From positions 1 through 6,164 of the forward strand of contig JAJYGZ010000056.1 of assembly GCA_021790495.1 (NCBI GenBank): a stretch of 6,164 bases of DNA. The letters run 5' to 3'. Made by a program: the position numbers and the translations under genes. The notes below the pieces were generated by a model. It had not been told where the DNA came from and searched no databases. It saw only the letters and a program-made list of their open reading frames with translations. Shown here in pieces: positions 1 to 5,867 of the stretch. Origin of the DNA: Actinomycetes bacterium (GTDB lineage Bacteria > Actinomycetota > Acidimicrobiia > Acidimicrobiales > Acidimicrobiaceae). Position 1 is the first letter of the stretch. Each line of letters starts with the position of its first letter.

Positions 1-1
1 C

Positions 2-2839
2 GACCCAAACGGATCCGTCACCGGCACCAAAGGAACTTTCTACGGAAAAGCACAGGCCGGCTCGACAAGCAAGTACTTCCTCGTCACGCTGCGCGACGGT
101 TCAGGAGGCATCGCCACACAATGGATCCTCTTGCCGGTGGGGGTAGCGATAACTACCACCTCGCTGCCCGAAGCCGAGGCCGGCGCAAGGTATCTCACCG
201 TTTTGAACGCGAGCGGCGGAGCGGGCACCTACACCTGGCACAGCGCGGGCCTTGGCTTGCCAAATGGGATTTCGCTGCACCAAGTTGGCAACAACGCGGT
301 ACTCATTGGGTCGCCGAGGCGCAGCGGAGACTACCTGGTGCACTTGATGGTATCGGACCAGAACGGAAGCTGGTCACACGCTTTTCGCCTCCGGGTCGCG
401 GGCTCCCCGGTTGTGCCCGGCGGCAATCTTCTCGGCGCCGACCAGAACCGGCCCTATGACGTCTTGCTGAGCGCCTCGGGCGGAGTAGGTCCATATTCAT
501 GGAGGCTCGCGCCAGCCAGCGCCGCACTTCCGGCGGGACTCACCCTCGGCGTGGACGGAGAGATTTCTGGCGAGACATCTTCGCTGGGCACTTACAGCAT
601 TGACGCCACGGTAACCGACTCCAAGAATGTTTCAGCGAGCGGAACCTATCGCATCGAAGTTGTCGGTCCTCCGGTAATCACCACCGCCTCGCTGCCCACC
701 GCGACGATCGGAAAGTACTACCGGTACTCCTTGACTGAGAACGGCGGAACTCCGGCCGCCAGCAATGGAGCCTACTACTTCACCCTTGCTCCCGGATCGT
801 CTTTGCCAAGCGGTCTTATGCTCGACTCGACAGGTATGGCCACGGGAGTTCCAGGCACCATCTACGGCACTCCGCGACAGAGCGCGATTCGGGCAAGCCA
901 GCCCAGCGGCGTTGTCTATCGAGCGCTCTATCTCGGCCTATGCGGACGGGACAACGCCAGCTCTTGCGCTCCGCGGACACTCTTTACGGTGCAGGACTAT
1001 TACCAGACTTCGACGCCCCGAGCATTCGAGCTCAATGTGGTGCAGCCGCTGTCGTTAGCGATTCCGGTCGATCCGAGCGCGGTAAATGCGCTACCGGCTG
1101 GGGAAGTCGGAGTTCCTTACTTGCAATCGATTCTCGTCGCGGGAGGCCAAGCGCCGTATCAGTTCAAAACTTCGGGGCTTCCCGCCGGCATGTCGGTACA
1201 AAGTGACGCTTCGGGGAATTGGGAAATAACGGGTACTCCCACGGCCCCCCAAGCTTCGGGTCGCTACCTTCAGATATGTGTGACCGATCAAGCGCAGAAT
1301 CAATCGTGCTATGCATCCGGGGCGGGTGTTGAGGTTGACCCTGCCCTAAAGATCGTCACCAAGTCCCTGCCTAAAGTTGTCGTGGGAAGTCCCTACACTG
1401 CGCGGCTCGGGGCCTCGGGCGGAACCGGTAACTACGCCTGGTATCCCGCCGACGCCAACATCCCGCCATGGCTGGAGCTCCTCCACGACGGAGAGCTGGT
1501 GCTCCGAAGCTCGAGCGCGCCGCCTCCGGCCGAGATAGGGAAGAACTTCGCCTTCAAAGTCAGGGTCTTTGACGGACTCGAATCCGCATCCCAAGTGCTT
1601 GCCTTGGAGGTCTTGGCTCCGCCACTTGCCATAACCTCGTCGCCGACACTGCCCTCGGCCACCGCGGGTGTCGCCTATTCTGAGAGTCTCACAGCCAGTG
1701 GCGGCGTATCTCCTTACACCTGGAGTGCATCCGGCCTGCCCGCTTGGCTGAACCTCTCGAGCGCTGGCGATCTCACTGGCACTCCGCCACCAAGCAGCCC
1801 AGCCTCTACCGTCAACTTCGCCATTACCCTCACCGACTCGTCGAACCCAGCCCAGTTGATCTCCGAGCAAGCCAGTCTCTCGATCGCGCCCGCGGCGAGC
1901 TTGCCGGCCTTGAACTCCGTGATCTCTTTCCAAAGCAAGGAAACCGGCATGGTGACTCAAGCCGTGGCAGTAGGAGACGGCGGCGTGATTGAACGCTACG
2001 ACGGCACCTCCTGGGCCAGGCCAAGCAGTCACACCACGGAGAACCTTTACTCTGTGACCTTTTACGGACAGGTTGGCTGGGCGGTGGGTGCCGATGGGAC
2101 CATCTTGTACTCACCCAATGGAGGGCTGACATGGAGCGCGCAAGTCACCCCCACCAAGATCTGCGCAAAGTCGGTCTGCAACGACCTGCGCGCCGTATCG
2201 TTCTTGAACCCAACCACCGGCATCATCGTTGGCGCCAACGAGACGGTGCTTACCACGACGGACGCCGGGGAAACCTGGATCTACCGGAGCGGAGTCGCAC
2301 CTTTTTCGCCGGTGCTCACCCACCATTACAACTTGAACGGCGTCGTCTTCGCCGCTTCAGGGGACGCCTACAGCGTTGGGAGCGGGGGCACCATCCTCAT
2401 GTCCGCTGACGATGGCGCGAATTGGACTCCTGAAGCCAGTGGCACCACAACCGACCTGAACGCGGTGGATTCCCTCACGCCAATGGTAATTGCCGTTGGC
2501 CAAGGGGGAGTGATCGACATGGTCAACACCTGGAACTCAACTCCTGCCTGGACCATTCAATTGAGCCCCACCACTTCTAATTTGACCGGCATCGGCTACG
2601 GCGGCTACTGCCTTGCCAGCGGTACCGGTTACTGCTTTGCCATCACCGGCGCGAACGGCAATATGGTGACCATGACCGTGAATACCACCACCAACGCCAT
2701 GGAGTTCGTCTCCATGGCCTCGACGACGAGTGAAAATCTCAACGGCGTGACTGTCATGATGAACTCAAGAAATAGTTGGGAGTATTTGGCGGTAGGCGAC
2801 AACGATACCAAGGTTTTTATACCGGGAAGTCCCGGGTGA
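2..2839 (+). CDS. Large Ig-like repeat protein with C-terminal BNR/Ycf48-like beta-propeller (5' partial)
   Basis: The frame is open from base 2 to the TGA at 2837-2839, giving 945 residues. The true start and any signal peptide lie upstream of the window; the TTG at 131 is not a credible start because the coding frame runs through it. About six Ig-like modules follow one another (approximate bases 146-397, 419-664, 671-1042, 1043-1339, 1343-1621, 1625-1891). Each repeats a pattern of ITTxSLPxAxxGxxY, then LxASGGxxPYxW, then LPxGLxL, a GTP turn and a final VTD strand, as in putative Ig (He_PIG) domains. From about 1904 the protein becomes a propeller of GDGGxI / DGTILYS blades with Asp-box-like motifs SPNGGLTW, TTDAGETW and SADDGANW. 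Paired cysteines (CGRDNASSC, CAKSVC, YCLASGTGYC) suit an exported protein. No LPXTG motif or C-terminal membrane anchor is visible. A role in adhesion or surface binding is inference; no catalytic motif is seen. Confidence 0.9.
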   Translation, partial: DPNGSVTGTKGTFYGKAQAGSTSKYFLVTLRDGSGGIATQWILLPVGVAITTTSLPEAEAGARYLTVLNASGGAGTYTWHSAGLGLPNGISLHQVGNNAVLIGSPRRSGDYLVHLMVSDQNGSWSHAFRLRVAGSPVVPGGNLLGADQNRPYDVLLSASGGVGPYSWRLAPASAALPAGLTLGVDGEISGETSSLGTYSIDATVTDSKNVSASGTYRIEVVGPPVITTASLPTATIGKYYRYSLTENGGTPAASNGAYYFTLAPGSSLPSGLMLDSTGMATGVPGTIYGTPRQSAIRASQPSGVVYRALYLGLCGRDNASSCAPRTLFTVQDYYQTSTPRAFELNVVQPLSLAIPVDPSAVNALPAGEVGVPYLQSILVAGGQAPYQFKTSGLPAGMSVQSDASGNWEITGTPTAPQASGRYLQICVTDQAQNQSCYASGAGVEVDPALKIVTKSLPKVVVGSPYTARLGASGGTGNYAWYPADANIPPWLELLHDGELVLRSSSAPPPAEIGKNFAFKVRVFDGLESASQVLALEVLAPPLAITSSPTLPSATAGVAYSESLTASGGVSPYTWSASGLPAWLNLSSAGDLTGTPPPSSPASTVNFAITLTDSSNPAQLISEQASLSIAPAASLPALNSVISFQSKETGMVTQAVAVGDGGVIERYDGTSWARPSSHTTENLYSVTFYGQVGWAVGADGTILYSPNGGLTWSAQVTPTKICAKSVCNDLRAVSFLNPTTGIIVGANETVLTTTDAGETWIYRSGVAPFSPVLTHHYNLNGVVFAASGDAYSVGSGGTILMSADDGANWTPEASGTTTDLNAVDSLTPMVIAVGQGGVIDMVNTWNSTPAWTIQLSPTTSNLTGIGYGGYCLASGTGYCFAITGANGNMVTMTVNTTTNAMEFVSMASTTSENLNGVTVMMNSRNSWEYLAVGDNDTKVFIPGSPG
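1904..2836 (+). other. BNR / Ycf48-like beta-propeller domain within the large protein
   Basis: This is a protein-domain annotation, not a separate gene. Roughly 310 residues carry repeated blades with the GxxGxI(L)xSxDxGxxW signature: SPNGGLTW at 2111-2134, TTDAGETW at 2255-2278 and SADDGANW at 2402-2425. Degenerate copies include GGVIDMVNTWNSTPAW and the final blade-like YLAVGDND. Such Asp-box propellers occur in photosystem assembly factor Ycf48, sialidase-like proteins and many secreted proteins of unknown role. Joined to Ig modules, the propeller is more likely a binding or structural head than an enzyme. None of the arginine triad or tyrosine/glutamate set of a sialidase was recognised. 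Confidence 0.75.
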
Positions 2840-2850
2840 CTCCCAAAGCA

Positions 2851-2912
2851 AAGGGTGAACCCTTGGCGGCGACAAGAGTTTTGGCCCGAATCTAAGACAA
2901 GGCAATCGGGCC
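2851..2912 (+). other. Two short stem-loops after the large gene; possible transcript end
   Basis: AAGGGT/ACCCTT (2851-2864) and GGCCCGA (2883-2889) with TCGGGCC (2906-2912) are perfect inverted repeats 12-75 bases past the stop codon. Neither is followed by a T-tract, so they do not form a classic intrinsic terminator. They may mark a factor-dependent transcript end or be chance pairing. Confidence 0.25.
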
Positions 2913-3058
2913 TGAGGAGAAAGAAGAGCTAGATTCTGTCCCAATGGCGACCTGGGAGGCGACCTCCCCAATTCCTCAGCTATGGCGCCCAGGGCTTCTG
3001 GGACGGACTTAGCAGCGCAATCAAGAATCTTGTTCGTCAACAAGAAGAGCTGACGTAA

Positions 3059-3294
3059 CAAGCATTAGTGTGCGAGGCGTTCGAAGACCTGCACAGTGCC
3101 GCCGCGAAGAGGCAGCGCCTCCTCGCCTTGGAGGCGGGCCGGCCGCGCAAATGGCTGTCGCGCGCGCCGAAGTGCGCGCACTCGTTTTGGCGTTGAACCA
3201 CGACTATGCGCTAAAGACGCCCAAGACGCTTAGTCGCGACACCGACCGACTGCTCGAGTTTGGTCTCTTGGAGCGGCGAGGGACCAAGTTCCGC
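3059..3294 (+). pseudogene. Frameshifted fragment with a helix-turn-helix-like segment
   Basis: Two adjacent frames carry protein-like stretches that join across about 3160-3175. The first (frame of base 3071) reads CEAFEDLHSAAAKRQRLL and continues through a basic RPRKWLSRAPK. The second (3172-3294) reads LALNHDYALKTPKTLSRD, then DRLLEFGLLERRGTKFR. The TPKTLSRDxDRLLEFGLLxRRG pattern resembles the recognition helix and wing of a winged helix-turn-helix. An in-frame TAA at 3056-3058 precedes the first stretch, and the protein-like character fades after 3294, so both ends seem lost. The GTG-started 180-codon frame at 3070-3612 covers only part of the signal and its tail reads as noise. The parent family is not recognised; a decayed DNA-binding protein is the best inference. 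Confidence 0.35.
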
Positions 3295-3343
3295 GATCCT
3301 CTATCGGTGGTACGGCCAATGCGTCCAAGGGTTGTCGGCACGG

Positions 3344-3379
3344 AGCGATCAGTATCAAGCGTTTTACGCCGTGATCGCT
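3344..3379. repeat. 8-bp perfect inverted repeat with nested GCG/CGC stem
   Basis: AGCGATCA at 3344-3351 and TGATCGCT at 3372-3379 are exact inverted copies separated by 20 bases. Inside them GCG (3359-3361) and CGC (3367-3369) could form a second short stem around TTTTA. The repeat lies in a stretch without an intact gene. It could be a hairpin, a protein-binding site or chance; nothing nearby decides between these. Confidence 0.35.
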
Positions 3380-3508
3380 TGTCGCGTCTTGGACACTATG
3401 GCGACCGTGGTATATGTCGAGTGGTCGATCTCAAGTTGCTAGCGGTCGAGCAAAAAGGTTTCCGTCGCCGATTAAGCACCTGGCGCACCTGCTCTTTAGG
3501 CATTTCTT

Positions 3509-3766
3509 TCACTCGTAGCGGTACCGAGCTTGCAGGACAACAATATCCTCGCCATCTACGAGGTAGACGAGCCGATGTTCCTCATTTATACGCCGTGACC
3601 ATGCTCCTTTGAAGTCAAAGCGCAATGGTTCTGGTTTGCCGATTCCGCTTACTGGGTCACGAAGAACGTCCTCGATAACTTTGTTGATTCGTTTGACCAT
3701 CGCTCGATCAGTTTCCATCCAAGCGGTGTAATCTCCCCACCCATTTGGAGTAAAAACGAGTCTCAC
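3509..3766 (-). CDS. yoeB: YoeB-type toxin (Txe/YoeB family mRNA interferase), His83 replaced by Arg
   Basis: The 85-residue protein aligns without gaps to E. coli YoeB (84 residues) from memory: a conserved ETD-x3-VKRIN helix, GKPEPL, then WSRRINEEHRLVY. YoeB toxins bind the ribosomal A site and cut mRNA at translated codons when freed from YefM. The catalytic residues Glu46 and Arg65 and the terminal Tyr84 are present. Position 83, His in E. coli YoeB (RYHY), is Arg here (RYRY), encoded by CGC, one base from CAC, and one extra Glu follows. The start is GTG at 3766-3764, overlapping the yefM stop by four bases (GTGA), with no Shine-Dalgarno of its own, so translation is probably coupled to yefM. 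Family identity is near certain. Whether it still cleaves mRNA is uncertain because of the position-83 change. Confidence 0.93.
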   Translation of the reverse strand: MRLVFTPNGWGDYTAWMETDRAMVKRINKVIEDVLRDPVSGIGKPEPLRFDFKGAWSRRINEEHRLVYLVDGEDIVVLQARYRYE

Positions 3767-4008
3767 TCAGCCAGTGGGTGCGCTTGACGTTCCCCGGCCA
3801 AGGCTTGGCTCAAGCTCTCAAGTAGATGTCTCGCATTCGCAGGGGACCGCAGCAGATAAGCAGTCTCTAACAGCGCCTCATAGTCGCTGCGTGAGATCAG
3901 GATGGCATTTCCCCGTCGTGACAAGATCTCGACAGGGGTACTATCGTTGTTGACCTGCTCGATCAAGGGAAACAAGTTCCTTCTGGCTTCGCTTGCGGTG
4001 ATTGCCAT
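3763..4008 (-). CDS. yefM: YefM-type antitoxin (Phd/YefM family)
   Basis: The 81-residue protein neutralises YoeB and represses its own operon. The N-terminal Phd/YefM DNA-binding fold is clear: ITASEARRNL at residues 3-12, PVEILSRRGNAILIS at 25-39, then YEALLETAYLLRSPANAR at 43-60, nearly identical to the YefM hallmark ETAYLLRSPANAR. The C-terminal tail (about 61-81) would be the toxin-wrapping segment. I chose the ATG at 4008-4006 because AGGAGG at 4019-4014 sits five bases upstream. The in-frame GTG at 4014 lies inside that Shine-Dalgarno and cannot use it. The gene precedes and overlaps the toxin in the usual antitoxin-first order. No lesion is visible. Confidence 0.95.
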   Translation of the reverse strand: MAITASEARRNLFPLIEQVNNDSTPVEILSRRGNAILISRSDYEALLETAYLLRSPANARHLLESLSQALAGERQAHPLAE

Positions 4009-4013
4009 TTCCA

Positions 4014-4019
4014 CCTCCT
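4014..4019 (-). promoter_or_regulatory. Strong ribosome binding site of yefM
   Basis: AGGAGG on the minus strand, five bases before the ATG at 4008. It decides the yefM start and suggests strong antitoxin translation, while the toxin relies on coupling. This agrees with the usual antitoxin excess. Confidence 0.85.
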
Positions 4020-4021
4020 AG

Positions 4022-4041
4022 TGGTACTTGATATCGTACCA
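4022..4041 (-). promoter_or_regulatory. Candidate YefM-YoeB operator palindrome
   Basis: TGGTAC (4022-4027) and GTACCA (4036-4041) are perfect inverted arms around eight bases that contain the palindrome GATATC. The site lies just upstream of the yefM Shine-Dalgarno, where YefM proteins bind palindromes (core TGTACA in E. coli) to autorepress. On the minus strand the site contains TACGAT (4038-4033), a plausible -10 that bound repressor would cover. No good -35 was found at the usual distance. The symmetry is seen directly; the operator role is inferred from position. Confidence 0.6.
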
Positions 4042-4216
4042 TGAGCCGCCGAATCTCGGTCTAGGTCGCAACCGGCTTTGCGGCTACCGCGTCTCAAGGG
4101 GTACCCCCTCCCTGGGAATCTCATTAGATCCGATCTCCCCTACCTGCATCCTTGACAGGAAAGCTGCCTCGCTCTCTGGATCACCGACGACTCTGCACGC
4201 GCGAGACCTTCGGACT

Positions 4217-4591
4217 TCACTTCATCCGCGGGTCATCAGAATCGGATATCTTCGCCTCGATTGCCCTGAACAGGGCCAGGCTCTTTGCGTCCTGTCGCTG
4301 CATGAAATGCCCCCTCTCCAAAGAGTTTACCAGCGAAATATCCCTGTTGGCAAGTACCAAGTCCCCAGGCAGATGCCCTTGCGCGTTCTCCATCACCGAA
4401 AAGCCCGAAGGGTCGCGGCTTCCCCTTGATCGCGCCGATCTCCTTGCGGATCCCACCTAGCACTTCTTCTGGCAGTTCCGAAAATCCTGGTATCCCCTTG
4501 GCGAGCCGCGCGGCATCCACCCGAGCACCCCCACCACCTGGCGGCGCAGCTTCGCGACTCCTTCGCACACCGCCGCTACATTTGCCACCAT
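4217..4591 (-). pseudogene. Possible frameshifted gene remnant, family unknown
   Basis: One minus frame opens at an ATG (4591-4589) with MVANVAAVCEGVAKLRRQVV, then hits TAG at 4459-4457. It reopens to the TGA at 4219-4217 with MENAQGHLPGDLVLANRDI and the helical SLERGHFMQRQDAKSLALFR. Between them, the next frame supplies ARLAKGIPGFSELPEEVL and IRKEIGAIKGKPRPFG. A shift out of frame near 4510 and back near 4400 would give one continuous protein of about 120 residues. This fits two compensating indels in a small gene, or coincidence in GC-rich DNA. No good Shine-Dalgarno precedes the ATG and I recognise no family. It lies between the divergent toxin-antitoxin modules. Confidence 0.3.
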
Positions 4592-4708
4592 AATGGCAAG
4601 AAACCGCCCTAAAAGGCGCCTTTGCTATCGATGACCGGGGTAAGGAGACAAATGTAGCTCCGACAAGAAGATCGAGAATAACCTCAGCTTGAAAGTTGGA
4701 CGTAAATC

Positions 4709-4716
4709 GCACGTGC
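4709..4716. promoter_or_regulatory. GCACGTGC palindrome upstream of the second antitoxin; operator candidate
   Basis: A perfect 8-bp palindrome 14 bases before the ATG at 4731. It lies inside a wider pair of arms, CTCAGC at 4683-4688 and GCTGAG at 4722-4727. Ribbon-helix-helix antitoxins usually bind short palindromes overlapping their own promoter, so this is the most likely autoregulation site. No strong -35/-10 pair is evident: TTGGAC at 4696 with TACGCT at 4719 is a weak 17-base-spaced candidate. Placement and role are inferred. Confidence 0.35.
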
Positions 4717-4730
4717 CATACGCTGAGTCC

Positions 4731-5012
4731 ATGAGCAGTGCTGAAGCCCGCAATAGCCACTCGGTGACCGTCGGCTTCTCTATTGCCAAGTCTGACCAGC
4801 CTCGCCCCGATCGCCTGGTACAGGTATTCAGCGGGGGAAACCGGAGCGCCTTTTTGCGGATGGCAATGGACCGCATGGAAGTTGCGGATCGCGCCCAACG
4901 ACTTCGTTGTATCCAGTCATACGGAGTTAAGCGCTCCTCCGAGATTGGTATTTCGCCAGATGATATCAGCGATCGGGTCAAGCGGGTCCTCGCACGCCGA
5001 GCGGAGGCGTGA
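4731..5012 (+). CDS. Ribbon-helix-helix-like antitoxin paired with a PIN-domain toxin
   Basis: The 93-residue protein starts at the ATG at 4731. The frame is open back to a TTG at 4689, but the extra residues look unrelated. An N-terminal strand, SVTVGFSI (11-18), is followed by a helix, PDRLVQVF (26-33), then GGNRSAFLRMAMDRM (35-49), a pattern typical of RHH DNA-binding proteins (strand, helix, G-N/S-R-S-x-F-[LI]-R). A charged helix, MEVADRAQRLRCIQSYG, and a tail with GISPDDISDRVKRVLARR (73-90) would bind the toxin. The stop overlaps the start of the PIN gene by four bases (GTGA), an antitoxin-toxin arrangement. No strong Shine-Dalgarno is seen. The predicted role is toxin neutralisation and operon repression. 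No lesion is visible, although its toxin partner is interrupted. Confidence 0.78.
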   Translation: MSSAEARNSHSVTVGFSIAKSDQPRPDRLVQVFSGGNRSAFLRMAMDRMEVADRAQRLRCIQSYGVKRSSEIGISPDDISDRVKRVLARRAEA

Positions 5013-5527
5013 GCGAGGAGAAATCGGCGCAGCCGGTCGTATTTGACGTCAACGTCTTTGTTGATGCAGTCGTCACTGGACAGGATTCGTTCGAATCGTG
5101 GCCAAGCCCTCCTCGGGCGTCGGGTCACTTTGCAGCCGACTGCGTCTGAACTATCAACGATGCAGTCGAGTTCAGTCTTTGGCTGAGTCCTCACGTCCTC
5201 ACCAACATCGATCGCGTGCTCGGGGCCCCAGCAGCCAAGGGTGGTTTCGAATGGGAAACTCAACTCATTGAGGATTACTTAGATGTTCTCATCGAGATGG
5301 CTGAGGCTTCCGGAGGTGGGATTCTTGAACCGGATGAAGCCGTAACCGACTGCGACGATTGCAAGGACAATCGAATCCCAGAGCTTGCGTTGGCGTCTAG
5401 GGCAGTTCTTATTGTATCCAACGACACTGATCTTCTCCATATGACTCCTTGGAGGGGAACCCCTGTGCTCTCCCCGCGTGACTTTGCATCACGGGTCGAT
5501 GCCCCTCGTCGCGCTCGGCGACGATAA
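5009..5527 (+). pseudogene. PIN-domain toxin (VapC-like ribonuclease) interrupted by one in-frame TGA
   Basis: The frame runs from GTG at 5009 to TAA at 5525-5527 (172 codons) with one internal stop, TGA at 5147-5149 (codon 47). Both sides read as one PIN protein. Before the stop are VVFDVNVFVDAVVTG (10-24; first metal-binding Asp13) and SFESWPSPPR. After it come INDAVEFSLWLSPHVLTNID (Glu54 a likely second acid), DCDDCKDNRIPELAL (Asp120) and LIVSNDTDLLHM (Asp139/141), then PVLSPRDF. The arrangement fits the 'toxin component, PIN family' group (COG1569-like), magnesium-dependent RNases. Its GTG overlaps the antitoxin stop, so translation is probably coupled. The first 46 residues alone, or a restart at GTG 5216, would lack part of the catalytic set, so the gene is probably inactive unless TGA is read through. 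A sequencing error is also possible. Confidence 0.82.
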
Positions 5528-5867
5528 CAGATTTCGCGCTAAGCCCAATGAAAATATATAACATTTCTCGTATCATCAACTCGCCGGCCTCAAGCACACT
5601 AAAAGGCGATGTCCCTGCGCCCATGAACTCACAACCCGTAGCCGAGGCGGTCGGGGATCGACGCCAAGCAGCTCGAGGAGCCGGGCTTGAAGGGGCGGCG
5701 GTCGTGGGGTCTGGGCCGGGTTTTCAATTGGCGGGTATCAGCCGTAGCGCTACCTTGTACAAGTCCGCAAAGGAGCCATTCGTCTAAGACTTCGCGGCTA
5801 GCATCCCCACCCTCGGGTTCGCCGTCACCGGGGTGGCAGCCACTTCAGCCTCCGCGGTGCACTCGTC
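5528..5867. other. Stretch without a recognisable gene
   Basis: I find no supported gene in these 340 bases. An AT-rich patch at 5549-5566, containing TATAAC (5557-5562), contrasts with the surrounding GC-rich DNA and could resemble a -10, but no -35 or credible downstream gene goes with it. A 79-codon plus-strand frame at 5548-5787 has no Shine-Dalgarno, no recognisable family and low-complexity Ala/Gly-rich content. The part next to the caspase-like remnant may hold more of its eroded 3' portion, but neither the catalytic His motif nor the Cys motif can be read in any frame. Confidence 0.5.

Noticed and set aside
146..1891. Ig modules as DNA-level tandem repeats
   Set aside because: The repetition is at protein level only. 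The nucleotide sequences of the modules have diverged, and I see no long direct repeat that would indicate recent duplication.
1346..2032. 228-codon minus-strand frame
   Set aside because: It lies entirely opposite the Ig-repeat coding region, where the plus frame has clear repeated motifs. Its translation has no recognisable domain and is rich in Arg/Gly, as expected of a shadow frame.
131..2839. TTG at 131 as the start of the large protein
   Set aside because: The same frame is open and protein-like back to base 2, with Gly/Ser-rich strand text before it. The TTG is an internal Leu codon in an Ig-like module.
2765..3061. 98-codon minus-strand frame after the large gene
   Set aside because: It runs antisense into the end of the propeller coding region, has no Shine-Dalgarno or domain, and its Pro/Leu/Ser-rich text looks like chance.
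3070..3612. 180-codon plus-strand frame as an intact gene
   Set aside because: Only codons of about 3172-3294 look protein-like, its start has no Shine-Dalgarno, and its 3' end runs antisense into the well-supported yoeB gene.
4236..4898. 220-codon minus-strand frame
   Set aside because: Its upstream half is antisense to the RHH-like antitoxin. Only the middle portion near 4400-4515 has protein-like text, better explained as part of a frameshifted remnant.
5147..5149. TGA in the PIN gene as a selenocysteine codon
   Set aside because: PIN nucleases have no selenocysteine site, the position is not catalytic, and I see no obvious SECIS-like hairpin just downstream. A nonsense mutation is simpler.
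4625..5263. 212-codon minus-strand frame
   Set aside because: It is antisense to both the antitoxin and the start of the PIN gene, whose motifs are clear on the plus strand; its own translation shows no domain.
5549..5566. AT-rich TATAAC patch as a promoter
   Set aside because: There is no matching -35 hexamer at a normal distance and no credible gene downstream on either strand, so it is only a compositional oddity.
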